NCBI GenBank assembly: GCA_008704415.1
Contig: VXIS01000060.1
Span: 62,001 to 126,000 of the forward strand
Reading direction: 5' to 3'
Source: Sphaerosporella brunnea
Taxonomy: Eukaryota; Ascomycota; Pezizomycetes; Pezizales; Pyronemataceae
DNA: 64,000 bases
How positions within the stretch are numbered: position 1 is the stretch's first letter; each line of letters begins with the position of its first letter. The notes under the pieces were generated by a model. That model had not been told where the DNA came from and did not search any database. It saw only the letters and a program-made list of their open reading frames with translations. Positions 20,399-31,575 of the stretch are shown here, in pieces. The position numbers and the translations under genes were made by a program.

Positions 20399-20938
20399 AA
20401 AAGGTGGTACGGTGGAGACTTGGGGGATATGGGGGGATTCTGGGGGGTTGTTGAGATTGGGGAGAAGGGTTCGGGCGGGTTTCGAGACAGAGGAGAAGCC
20501 GGGAGTTTTCTGCACGGGTTCTCTTGATTGTTTGATTTTTTTTGCGTAGAGTATACCATTATATCAAACACATTAAAGTCCGGTCTAGCCAGCCCGAAAC
20601 CGGGAGCATTATCAACAAAGGCACGGCCCGGGTGTGACTCAATAGTCTGGAATAGAAACGCACCGACCCCTGCTGTTCAATTCGTTGCTGAACCTTTCGA
20701 TGCCACCCTCTTATACCGAGTGCTACACATGGATGCACCACAACTCAAATTATTTGGTTAGCAAGATGACGAAACAGGCTTATAAGGTGAGCACGGTGTG
20801 TAGCAACAAATTACCAAGCATCGCGAACTCCAAAAAGCTTCGCGCCCGGTATCCCAGGCGTATTACCAAGCCGTTTTTTGTTTGTTTAGATAACGGTAAC
20901 ACCGTGACCAACCCCGATTGAAGAATACCCTCACACTA
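20399..20938. other. Intergenic
   Basis: No gene seen. Contains the 3' regions of the acidic ORF (+) and of the dehydrogenase pseudogene (-). Confidence 0.5.
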
Positions 20939-22184
20939 TCACAGCTGGTACACGAACTGTTCCAGTTTTCTCAGATTCAACTGTATGAATAAACAGAGCG
21001 TCAGAATTTTTGATCCAGTGGAGACGGCTCCAGATAGAAGTACTTACATAGCTCGCATCAATATCTTTCATATCACTTACTCCCAGATTTGCAGCATCGA
21101 TCCAGACCTCTCTCCTCATAACCTCCAGCAAACGGGTAACACCTTCGACTCCAAACACATTGGCATACATCGGGGATCTTCCTAGCCCGACCATTTTTAC
21201 GCCCATGGCCAGCAGCTTCCAGACATCAGTTCCATACCTAATACCCCCATCGGCAAACACATCCACCTCCTCAAAGATCTCGGGAGCATATTTCAGTATC
21301 TCCAGACAAGTTTCGAGTGGCTGCTGCGAGGAATCCAGCTGGCGGCCACCATGTTTGGAAACATAAATCGCCTTCAACGGCAAGCTTAACGTCCTCGACA
21401 GTTTGCACACCCTTCGGAATTCACGGCAACCTCGTCATCCTCTGCAATCCTCGAAACTTCTCCCACGTCGTGATCGTGTTGCTAAACCCATACCGTGCCT
21501 CCCGCTGCCGTATCCCATGTATCGGATTGTCAATCGTTACGAATATTGCCTTATATCCGGCGGCCTCTATCCTTCCGAGGTCGGAAGAAAGTTTCGTTTT
21601 GTTTTCGCCGACGTAGAGCTGGTGGGATAATATCTGTTGATCGTCTGCTTTGTGTGCAGCGATCTCTTCGATAGTCTTTGTGGCGCTCAACGAGGGCGCA
21701 TATTAACACCCCGGGCTTTCCCGTCGCCTCCACAAGATTCAACTCCGCGCGCGGATGTGCCAGCCCGGCTTGTGCGGCCGGTGCAATAAAAAATGACGCG
21801 GTGAAGTTGTAGCCAAGAACTGTTTGAGAGCGAGATGTTGGCCACGTCTCTAAGCAACCTTGGACGTAGCAAGGCTTCGGAGTAGATCTCGGGGGCTCGG
21901 CGATAGACTGTTTACAGCTCGTTAGCATGTGTATGCATGTAGGGAGGGATGGGCGGACCGGATTCCCCTGCAGACCCGGTGCGGTAATAGCTTTAGTTCC
22001 GCACCGACATATAGTATCTTGCGGCCGCTTCGAAGTCGGGGATCGCGACCATGGAGGGTAGTTGTGGTAGTGCGCCGGTTTCAACATCATCAAGAACTAG
22101 GCCTGTATCTGGTCCGTTGACGAAGGGGCGCGCTGCAAGAGCCGAGAGGACACAAAACAGGGGAGGGAGGAGGACAAGTCGCAT
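20939..22184 (-). pseudogene. Decayed FMN-dependent alpha-hydroxy acid dehydrogenase with signal peptide
   Basis: Relic of a secreted lactate/glycolate-oxidase-type flavoenzyme. The N-terminus (MRLVLLPPLFCVLSALAA) is a good signal peptide, followed by IPDFEAAARYY. FMN-dehydrogenase blocks follow in order: YYRTGSAGE, LLRPRLLRDVANISL, FFIAPAAQAGLAHP, AIFVTIDNP, AIYVSKHGGRQLD and FADGGIRYGTDVWK. Lesions: a TAA at 21993-21995 where Tyr is expected, frameshifts near 21826-21836, 21684-21705 and 21362-21385, and a TGA at 21421-21423. Two introns still look functional: 21908-21958, and 20981-21047 with a perfect GTAAGT donor. The final exon gives a natural C-terminus with TGA at 20939-20941. Small scattered lesions with splice sites preserved suggest fairly recent loss of selection. 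Confidence 0.82.
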
Positions 22185-23885
22185 TTTGGCGGCGGGATAG
22201 CTTGAAGTATGTACACATATATTGGGTATTTTATGTACAGAGTGGGCGTTTGTGGTTAACATCGTCCCCAGACAAGGCCTGTAGCAGCGGAGGGCACTGG
22301 TGAGAGTAGGTATCTGGTCCACAATGCCGTCCGTAAGGTAACCCAAGGCGTGGTGAATTACAGCTCGAATCCAAACCTATAGATATGTTCTAAGGCACAT
22401 ATACCAGGATATCTCAAAACCAAGCTCTATAGAGGCCCAAAATTCAATAGGTCCTGAAAACACTTCTCCTTCGGCGTATTGTATGGTGTCACGGCGACAG
22501 ATGCACCTGCCGCAGTTGTCGTACATGCAACACCCCCATTCACGAATGGATTCGGGAGACCTATCCATTCTGATTTAAAGCTTGCGCAACTGCCCTAAGT
22601 TTATATCCTATCTTCTTCCGTGTTCAGGATCTTGCGGCTCGGCGGGCTTGGAAGTCCTGTATGCCTTGGATATGTATGCGGAATAGGTACGTTGAGGCTG
22701 GGTTTTCCCGAAAAATTGTTGCCTAAATCTGGAGCCGGGTATCGGACTGGGTGCTTAACGTAATTAATTTGCAATGCAAAACGTGGGAGTCGATTGGGCA
22801 CCATACGAGTGACAGCATGTGAGCGCCCTCCTCTGGTCATCTCTGAAGGGGTCGAAGCTGTCACTAAGTGTAACTATCATATCCTTAGTTTATTTATTGT
22901 ACCTTGTCGCGAAGAGAAGGTGTCAGCCACGCAATGAATCATAAGCCATCACTCCCATCAGATCTGAGGACCAAAAAAGATGAACAAAAACCGAATAAGC
23001 CTCCGTTTTTATGTAAACAGAAACACGTTTGGAGATACCCGCAGACAAGAAAAAGCAGTAAGTAGATGAAGAACAACCAAGAAGCAGAAGAAACTCATCT
23101 ACTCGACCGTAACTTGCTGCTGCTGCTGTCTTCCGCCCCGCCGCACCTCTTAAGGGCCGAGAATTACCGTTACCTAACGAAGTTGAGGCGTTCTAGACGG
23201 CTGCAGTACGAACACTAGATGTTTGTTTTCTGAAGTATAAGCATGTATAAAAGCTTGGATTCACCAAAGATAGAGCAACATCAACACACCCTATTCTCTT
23301 GAGGACCAGCAGATCGTACACATCATTTGCCAAGTAACTATTCATCTCCTTTTGGGAGGAGCTTGAGCCATTTGCTTCTGTGCTTGCAGAGGTAGCTCTT
23401 CGCCTTTTGCACACTCCCTCTGAACTGGCATTGCCCACTTGGAATTTGGTCCACGGCAAGAAGAGAAACAGCCTCGGCGCCGAGAAAGCGGACAAGCTTT
23501 CGTACGTACATCCATGCCAACATGCGTGTTATTGAGCGGCCGCAGACCGAACCAAAGAGCTGGTATCAGCTGCAGGATGACCCCTCTGATGGAATTTGAA
23601 AAGGAATACGAGGATAATGAGGAGGAACTGGCATGGGCTATTATTAAAGATCAAGCTTATAATCAGGGGGATTGTGTTTGCTCGAGGGGAGAGCCTGAGA
23701 CCCGGGGGTGGATGCCATGAGGTTCCCCAAACGCAAAAATAAGTGGCGCTCACTCACTACATCGTCTATTTTACTTGAAAGGATTTAGTTTTGCTCATAC
23801 TTTGGTTTTATTTTGAAAATGTACCGGTAGAAAACCGTATAAGCTCGGTATCTACTCAAGTATGCTTGCAAAGAAAGCCCGACCG
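22185..23885. other. Intergenic, no supported gene
   Basis: Contains the promoter of the dehydrogenase relic and about 1.5 kb without recognisable genes. Short minus-strand frames at 22377-22568 (Cys-rich), 22601-22864 and 23193-23495 have no family resemblance and lack promoter-like context. A GCT/GCA trinucleotide cluster lies near 23113. Confidence 0.45.
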
Positions 23886-25268
23886 CTACACGCTCTCAAG
23901 AGCACCTTGCACCTTCTGCTGCTCCCTGGTCTCATGCACCTTCACCTGCTCCTTGGCGTTGCGGACGACGTCCAAGATTCCGCGCAAAGAGTGCTTCCAA
24001 ACATCGAGTCTGTCGGCCACCTGCTCCCATTCGGCCTTACCGAATGTCCGGCTCTCGGCACGATGTATCAGGAAAGTCTGGTTGAGCTGGCTAAGCTTTC
24101 CCTCCACAAGACCAGCGCGGATCACGTCGATGACCCAGTGCTCGACCTCCTCGCTGGGAACGTGCAGGCGCCGAGAGATGCTGATGTAGGGGAGTTCGCG
24201 GTCAGGACAGGAGGCAGCGAGGGAGGTAAGGGTGAGCAGCCGGATCTTGCGGTACGCCACGTCGTGGTTGATGCCGTTTCCTTCGACCCAGCCCTCGTGC
24301 TCGTCGTTGAACTCAATGTAGTCCTCAAGCTGGCCACCCGCAAACACGTCGTACAGCTGGAACAGTTCCGGATCCGACTCCTGCAGGGCTGCGATAGCGG
24401 GGAAAGTGGACAGCTCGTCGAAGTCCAGGCGCGAGGGCAAGTTGATAGCGGCCTTGATCAGGCGGGTGGCAAGCTCACGTGCGGCAGGGGAAGCCGCCTC
24501 ATCTTCCGAGAAGGTCTGCAGCGCCTTCACGAGGAAGTTGTAGAACTCGGCCTCATCATCGGCTTCCTCTGCGATGTTGGCAATCTCCAAGTACAACCCC
24601 CGCGCCTCCTCCACTGTGCTGTTCCAGTCCGCCAGCCACTTCTCCACCAACTTCAGCTGAGGTGCAAGAGTCTCGTAAAGTCCGTTTGCCGCGATGACTT
24701 TCAGGATCGCCCGGTACACTGGGTATCGCTGCGGGCTGTTGGTGGGGAGAATGTTGAATATCGTCGACAGAACCGAGATCAGGAGGGCTGGGCCATTGTG
24801 CGGCGACGCTGCCGGTGGGGTGCTGAGGTTCTGGAGGATGGTGGTAAGGTAGGTGGGGAACTCGGGGGAGGAGCGGGCGAGGTGGACCAAGAGGTTGTAG
24901 GCGGGAATGAACTCTGAATTTCGGATCAGAATGCATGATCAAAGGAACGGGACGAACTCTAGATGTCGCCACGATGGAGACATCTTCCGACGAACCTCTC
25001 TCAGCAGCGGAGGACAGCGCCGAGCTGGCATCCACAACCTTCTTCAGCGCCTCATCCTTCTGCTCGTTCTCCACCAAGTTTTCGATGTCAAGACTCAGAC
25101 CCTGCGAGGGGTTGGTCTTGTTTATCGTGTCGATGTAGTGAGCCAGCTCGACGATCTGGTCTATCCCGGCACCAACCGTCAGCTATCCATCCAAACATTT
25201 GTACTTCAAACGCTTCTCATACCAGCGAAGGTCCCCTCGACCATCAAAGTGTTCACTTCCGTCGCCAT
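23886..25268 (-). CDS. eif3m: Translation initiation factor eIF3 subunit M
   Basis: PCI-domain subunit of the eIF3 scaffold that loads the 40S ribosome. Three exons: 25223-25268, 24996-25160, 23886-24913; 412 residues. The first exon encodes MATEVNTLMVEGTFA, the second the helical segment QIVELAHYIDTINK and following residues. The large exon carries the helical repeats and the C-terminal PCI winged helix (RKIRLLTLTSLAASC, SISRRLHVPSEEVEHWVIDVIRAGLVEGKL). Introns of 62 nt (25161-25222) and 82 nt (24914-24995) have CTGAC and CTGAT branch sites. Without splicing, the upstream frames run into unrelated sequence. It is divergent from RPS26, the start codons being 646 bp apart, so two ribosome-related genes share an upstream region. 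Confidence 0.93.
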
Positions 25269-25914
25269 AGTTGCGGTCGATGTGTAGCGACGTGACTCGT
25301 GGGATTGGCGGGGGTGCTCGAGGCGGAGACGGAAGTCAGTCGAGGATTCACTTTGCGGCGGCGGGGCACACTTTTTTTTTTGGAGGAGTTGCACAGAGGA
25401 GAAGGCTTCTTGTGTGTCAAAGTTTGCTAAGCACGTGGGAATTTGACAAAAAGAACCGCTTTTTCGCCCACAACGATCGGCTGGCGGAATCAGAGACGGT
25501 GAAGCAGGCAATACAACGCCCTCGCCCTTCAATGCATCCCGATTTTTTACTGCTGTGGTGGTGGTGGTGGGGTGCTGCCAGCAAATGCGGCTCTCGCATT
25601 CGTGACTTGTGATCGCTGATGAGAGTGAGATCTTATCTGTCCAGATAAGGGCTCAGCCCCTAGCCCCACACACGTCACGCAGGGGCAACGCAATCCGCCC
25701 ACAGATTGCTGGTCGAATTCACAGCGTCAGCAGCGCCGCCAGAAACCCCCCGAACGACGAATTAACGACCAACGACACCACCCCCGACCGCCGACCCGCG
25801 CTTTCCCAGACGACGTGAGTTGACACACCCCCCTACGGCCGCCGTCCGCAGCTCCCGAATTTTAGCAACATTCTGACGCGTTAAAACCGACAGCGACAAG
25901 AACCACTGCCCAAC
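25269..25914. promoter_or_regulatory. Shared divergent promoter region, eif3m / RPS26
   Basis: A 646-bp interval between two divergent start codons. Contains T runs near 25372-25380, a (TGG)n tract at about 25557-25571, and a pyrimidine/C-rich stretch before RPS26. No TATA box near either start. Individual factor sites were not resolved. Confidence 0.55.
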
Positions 25915-26549
25915 ATGGTCAAGAAGAGAGCCTCCAAGTACGTTTCCACAAATCATCCGAGCACGCTGCCGATCGTTAGAGGAGTGGGATGGGCGAAAGA
26001 GGAGGAGATGCAGCTTGACCGAGCTAGGGGAAGGGGTGGGATGTGAGGGAAGCTCGCTGGAACGGAGGTGCTGATGGAGGTTCTCTACTACAGTGGACGC
26101 AACAAGTCCGGTCGTGGACACGTCAAGCCCATCCGTTGCTCCAACTGCTCCCGGTGCACCCCCAAGGACAAGGCTATCAAGAGATTCACCATCCGCAACA
26201 TGGTTGAGTCCGCCGCCATCCGTACGCCACCTTCACAATTCGAAATCAATACGTTCGGTTGCTGATGTCACAAACAGGTGATATCTCCGAGGCGTCCGTG
26301 TTCTCCGAGTACAGCGTCCCCAAGATGTACTTGAAGCTCCAGTACTGCGTCTCCTGCGCCATCCATGGAAAGATCGTCCGGTATGCTCTTCCTGCAACTC
26401 TCACTAGGACTACCGAGCAATCCAGCTGACGAACCCATTACAGTGTCCGTTCCCGCGAGGGCCGCCGTAACCGTGCCCCTCCCCCAAGGGTCCGCTACAA
26501 CAAGGATGGCAAGAAGATCAACCCCAACCAGGCTGCCAAGACCGCTTAA
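25915..26549 (+). CDS. RPS26: 40S ribosomal protein eS26
   Basis: Small-subunit protein at the mRNA exit channel. Four exons: 25915-25937, 26094-26221, 26278-26380, 26444-26549; 119 residues, exactly the family size. Exon 1 encodes only MVKKRAS plus two bases, a common arrangement for ribosomal protein genes. The zinc ribbon is formed by RCSNCSRC and YCVSCAIH. The C-terminus is the usual basic tail ([17 protein letters not shown]...). Introns are 156, 56 and 63 nt; the long first intron is typical of ribosomal protein genes and may carry regulatory sequence. Confidence 0.96.
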
Positions 26550-27006
26550 ATGGCTAAGTGCTGAGTGGTGTTGTGTTTTTTGCCGGAAGGGGAAAAAATA
26601 AGTGTTTGCTTTTCAGCGCGGAATGATACATAAAACTCCCCGGTGAATTGAATAAACGCTTCTTTCTTAGCGGGTAAATTGTGGTTTCATTTTCTGTGCT
26701 ATGGCGGTGATAAATGCAAATAGCGGAGTTTGGTCTGTACGGAATTAAAACTGGGAATCTTTTCACGTTGCTCTGTGCATGCGCTGTAGCCTGGGATAGC
26801 ACGTACCAGTTCCAGAACCATTCAATTGATCGATCTGGCTGTTCAAGATCTCGGCTTCAAGCTCGGAGCTCATCTCGGCATGCCGTGACCTCACCCATGT
26901 AAACCCGAAAGCTTTGCTTTGACCGAACCCTAACCACCCGAATCATCCCACTGCCGCAAGAACTCGCGCCACCATCTTCAACGCGCTTTCCCACGAACAC
27001 AGCACA
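26550..27006. other. RPS26 3' region and COX19 promoter
   Basis: No gene seen. A CA-rich leader with CACGAACACAGCACA precedes the COX19 ATG. Confidence 0.5.
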
Positions 27007-27464
27007 ATGTCAGGATTCGGCCGACCACCAGGAGCGCTTACTTTCTCCCCCACTCCGTACCTTTCCCCTACCTCCCAACTGCGGCCTGGTGGCTAACACG
27101 ACAAAAACCCCATAGCCCGCAGCGCGGTTCGTTCCCGCTCGACCACGACGGCGAGTGCAAACCGGTCATGGTGGAGTACCTTGCGTGTCTGAAGCGGGTG
27201 CGCGGAGCGAACGACCACACGTGCCGCATGATCGCGAAGGAATATCTCAAGTGTCGCATGGAGCGGCAGCTCATGGCCGAGGACACGATGGCGAATTTGG
27301 GATTTCAAGAAGAGCAGGGTGCGGGTGCAGGGGGGAAGAAGGCAGCAGCAGCAGCAACTGAGGTTGCTGGTACGAGCGGTGGGGACAAATTGGCGGCGCT
27401 GAAGGAGGAGAACCGGCGGTTGCTGGAGGAGCGGAAAAAACGTGAGACGGAGGGACGTGTATGA
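27007..27464 (+). CDS. COX19: Cytochrome c oxidase assembly factor COX19
   Basis: Intermembrane-space twin-CX9C protein needed for copper handling in complex IV assembly and imported by the Mia40 relay. Two exons, 27007-27056 and 27116-27464, with a 59-nt intron; 132 residues. The twin CX9C motifs are C31-C41 and C53-C63 (GECKPVMVEYLAC and CRMIAKEYLKC). The N-terminus MSGFGRPPGALTFSPTPPQRGSFPLDH is the usual COX19 lead-in. The C-terminal tail from about residue 80 is Ala/Gly-rich then charged, longer than in yeast. The stop lies only 127 bp before the NPR3 start, so NPR3's promoter must be very short or overlap this gene. Confidence 0.94.
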
Positions 27465-27591
27465 TACCGCTTGTAGATTTTGTATGAACGAACTTGCATG
27501 CTTCGTTCGTCGTCTGGCGGCTAGCGCGTTTATACATCATCCAAGTAAGGTACTTACTCAGGCTACATTGAACACCCCACATTGCATCGCA

Positions 27592-29733
27592 ATGGACTCC
27601 CTGTACAACAACCACCGCCGCTATCACCACCAACAACACCGCCACCACTCCCTTACGCCCAATTCTTGCCTCCTCGCCATCCTTTTGATCACGCGCTCCT
27701 CTGTCGGCCCCACCCTCACATTTCACTACCCTCCGCGTCCGCGTCTCGACTCCCCGCAGTCCTTGGCCTCTCGCCGCGGCCTTGCAGACAATAGCAGTTC
27801 CTCGTCCAGCTCCAGCTCAGGGGATGAAGACGATGTGGTTAGCGAGAGTAGCAAGAAGAAGGCGGAGGTGAAGGCCGGGAGTGCAGGTGTGGATACGATC
27901 TTGGGGTTCAGAGCGGAGTTTTTGGCGGGAATGTTGGCGCCTAAACAGCAGGGTCGTTTTGAGATGAGCGTGGATGATGTGGTTTTTCTGGGCCAGCCTG
28001 TGCATGTGAGGCCCGATGGGACGTGGAGGAAGAGGAAGAAACGGAGGGGGCGGAGTTTCGTCGGGGAAGAGGGCGAGGTGGAGGTGGAAGGGGAAGAGGA
28101 GGAGGAGGAGGTTGGAGGGGGGGGAGAGGCTAGAGAGGAGGGGGATGGAATGGCTGGGGCGGGGCAGGAAGCTGAGGTGGGGGAAAGTGAAGAAGCCAGC
28201 GATGCGACGCCGTTTGAACCCTCGGAGCAGGAGACGGCGGCGGCGGCGAAGACGAGAGGAGTGAAGCCTGGCCATAGCGAGCAGCAGCAGCAGCAAGAGG
28301 GCGATGCAGATGCAGACGATGAGCGCGATGACGATGGCGACACGGTCAAGGGCTCCGGTACGATGAACATGTTCCACGTTGTATTCGTGCTCAATCCTCC
28401 AGAGCTCGAATATCACTTCCGAACTGCGGAGATGTTCGATTACGTCGTGAAGCGGTTTTCGCGCGCTCTCAAATATGAACAGGCTAGAGATGGGTATGTG
28501 TGGAGGGAGACGGAAAAGATATCGCGTCTCAAGGAGCAGGCCGCACAAAAAGGTTTCTTCTTCCCTGGTTTTGCTCCGGGGTACACAGGTACTGATGAGT
28601 GTAGATACCAGTGTTGGAGACCTGTGGCGGCAGATCTTGGATCAGAGCAATCTGGCCTACGCCATATCGTGCGTCTACAGAGACATATCGCAGAGCAAGA
28701 TCGCACATGTCCTCCTCAATAACCAGCTAGCTGTCTCGCTACAGATACCTATAGTATCGGAGATTGCAGTTCTACCATCATTAACAGACCCGCAAGTGCC
28801 TGGACTGTCAGTTTTCCACCTATTCCATATCCAGCTTACCACTGACATAAAACCAGACCATTAACCACCGCCAACTCCTTCGGTGACGAAGAGACCGAAG
28901 GCGACGCCATGTTGGCGAAGCACTTTACGCTCCTCTTCCTAGAAGACGTAGAGTCGATCCTGAAAGACATCCAAGCCGAAGCCACCGACTCCTCAGCTTC
29001 ACTGGCACACTTTGTAAAATCCTGCAAGCCGACACATTCCTTCCTGCAGATCTCGCAGCACTGCGGGATCCCCTTACACGAGATGCAGATCCTAGCACGG
29101 CACCTAGTGCACTGGCGGAAAGCCCGCGCAATCCCTCCGATCCACCAAAGAGACACCTACATCGTCTCGCCCAACGCAGATCTAAAACGTCTCCCCAGCT
29201 TGATCCCGCAATACGCGAAAACCTTTCCCACACTCCCCGCGCTCCCGAAGATGCTATCCCTCCTCTCTGGGAAACCGAAGCCTTTCGCCACCTTCATCCC
29301 CTCCAAAGACCACCGCGGCGCTTACCTCGAAATCTTGACTTGGCTCATCCGTTACGGCCTCGTTACCCAGCTCCGGAACTTCGCGTGGGTCAAAATCCCG
29401 ATCGCGATCAAGATGGCGGTGCATAAAGAACGGCAGATGCAAATGAGCCCGCAGCCCCCGGTCCCGATCGAGGACGACGTGGACGAGAAGCTCGACGAGG
29501 AAAGTTACATCCTTGAGCCTAGTAGGGCTAGCGGTATCGAAAGCGCCTGGTTGGAGATGTGTACCAGACATCAACCGCAGGATGTCAAGACCTTGTTCGA
29601 GAGGATGTTGAAATACCTTAACGGGCAGCATGCGTTGGAGAAGATTGCGGTTAGGGAGGGCATCAGTAGGAAGGAGGTTAGGAAGGTGCTTAATGCTATG
29701 GATGGGGTTCTGGTGTATGCTAAGCATTGGTAA
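27592..29733 (+). CDS. NPR3: Nitrogen permease regulator 3 (GATOR1/SEACIT subunit)
   Basis: Works with NPR2 and IML1 as the GAP complex that silences TORC1 when amino acids are scarce, at the vacuole. Three exons: 27592-28552, 28605-28806, 28857-29733; 679 residues. The N-terminal longin-like part holds LLAILLITRSSVGPTLTFHYPP, ILGFRAEFLAGMLAPK and FHVVFVLNPPELEYHF. These are interrupted by a long Ser/Glu/Gly-rich acidic insert (about residues 64-85 and 160-245). The middle and C-terminal parts contain HKERQMQM-type basic sequence and helical repeats ending in winged-helix-like sequence (ALEKIAVREGISRKEVRKVL). Introns are 52 and 50 nt. The chosen start gives a His-rich leader (NNHRRYHHQQHRHH) that is unusual; the true start could be elsewhere. 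Confidence 0.9.
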
Positions 29734-29993
29734 TTTTTGTATAGGTATGGTGTTAATGGGTAATATTACAAAGATGTATGTATGTGGACATGCTTTCATT
29801 GTTTCATCCTGTCGAGTTCTTGAACGTCAAACCGAGTGCTCGGTTATGAAACTGATATCAGAGTGATTGATATGGGGGATTTAAGGAGGTGTTGCATTTT
29901 CCACGTTGAGAGATCAAGCTTTACCAATTCCTCATGAATCCCAATCATATAAATCCTCCCCCCCCCCCCCCGCCATAAAATCGCAGCAAGACA

Positions 29994-31346
29994 CTACTCC
30001 TCGTCACTCTCATCCACCACCCTCCTACGTTTCCGATCGCGCTCGCTCTCGCCGCGTTTGCGCCTGGGGCGTTCCTTCAGTTCTTCCTCCTTCTCCTCTT
30101 CATCACTAACTTCAGCCTCCTCCTCCTCCTCACTACCCTCAATGAATCCATCCTCAAGATCATACTCGTCCTCTTTTCCGCGGCCGCCTCTGGTGATGGG
30201 AGGCGATTCGCGCTTGCTCCTGGTGCCGGTGACCTTGGCGTAACTTCTCTTGGCGGCGGTTTCGAGAGGATCACGTTCGCGGGCTCTCCGGCGTTGGGCC
30301 TCCAGCTTTCGGTTGGCGCGGTCTTTCTCGCGCGCGATCCGCTCGGCCTCTTTCCGCTCGGCTTCGGGGTCTTTGAGCTCGCTGATTTCGAGAGGCGCTT
30401 TGCGCATGTTCATGGGGATGGCGGAGGCGAGCTCACTGTGCAGGCGCTGGATCGCGTGGTCGGAGGCAAGATTAACGCTTGCCGAGACGACGTTGAGCGA
30501 CTGCGTGGCGTGGCCGACGACGCGGAGCGTGCCGGCGCTCTCGTGCGGATCGAGGACAAATGTGTGTGAGTCCTGCGCGGGCAGGTATTTGTCGGGCTTG
30601 GAGGGGTCGGTGGTCAGGTCCTTTCTTGGCAGGTCGTAGAGCGAGCTGGAGCTTGCAATCTGTAGCGAAAGCGTGCCGTCGCTCCAGCGGATTATTCGTG
30701 CGTTGCTTTGCAGGTTGTCGGGGTTCTTGGGGTCCCGCCGGTAGCGGATCGCGGTCGTCGCTTTTGTGTATGCGGACACGGTGTCGGATGGTTCCATGTT
30801 TGGCATCGTGAACTTCTCTGGATCGAAGAGCTGTGGCTCCATACTAAGGAAGCTAGGGATCTTCATCAGATACAGGTGTTTGTCGCTGCCAGGGCCAGGC
30901 GCGGGGTGTCGTGGAAGCGTGATCTCGACGAAACGCTCCGGCTCCGGTGTGGGTGGGTGGTGGCGAGGCGGGGGAGACTCTGCAAGATCTGCATCTGAGA
31001 GGTCGTTCTTTTCCGTTGTTGTGGGCGGGACCAGCTCTTCGTCGTTGTCGCCGTCACCGAATAGGTCATCCAACTCTTCATTTTCTTCATCACCTGAGGC
31101 AGCTGCCGCGGGTGACTTGGGAACGCGTTTTCGCGTCGAGGCCGCGTCGGATTCGTCGCCGCTCTCGTGGTCGGAGCCAAACATCGTGTCGTAGCGGTTC
31201 GAAGTCGGTTGCTCGGATTGCGAGGGCTGGGTCTGCGGCGCGGGAGAGGAATCTCCTTCGATGGAGGAGAGGTCTGGTTGGGGGGGGGGTTAGTTACCTA
31301 GGGAGGAGAGAAGGAATGATGGGGCAGGCTAACCAGTATCGGACAT
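29994..31346 (-). CDS. LEO1: Paf1 complex subunit Leo1
   Basis: Component of the RNA polymerase II-associated Paf1 elongation complex. Two exons, 31334-31346 (13 nt) and 29994-31273, joined over a 60-nt intron; 430 residues. The small first exon encodes MSDT and one base, and splicing gives MSDTDLSSIEGDSS followed by the acidic region. The Leo1 core lies around residues 125-290 (FVEITLPRHP, LMKIPSFLSMEPQLFDPEKF, NARIIRWSDGTLSLQI, KYLPAQDSHTFVL). The C-terminus alternates Glu- and Arg/Lys-rich stretches and ends DESDEE. It converges on NPR3 (260 bp between stops). Confidence 0.93.
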
Positions 31347-31575
31347 TTGGAATTAGCTGAGGCGTGATAGAGAAGGATTGTTCTAGTGGAGCGTTGTGGT
31401 GGGGAGGGAAGTCAATTGGCAGAGCTGTGGTTCGTGATAGTTGGTGGTGGTGGTTTAGTGGTGGTAGTGACGCGAAGAGCAGGTTGATAACCATCGCAAC
31501 GACACACCACCACCCTTAATTGATGAACCACCATCCCCCACAACCCGCTGGTGAACACCCCAATCAATCTACCCG
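31347..31575. promoter_or_regulatory. Divergent promoter, LEO1 / paraoxonase-like gene
   Basis: Only 229 bp separate the two divergent start codons. It has a (GGT)n-like stretch near 31440-31455 and CCACC-rich sequence before the plus-strand gene. No TATA box seen. Confidence 0.55.

Noticed and set aside
23862..24917. 351-codon open frame on the plus strand
   Set aside because: It is antisense to the conserved eif3m exon; the open frame is a by-product of codon bias in that exon.
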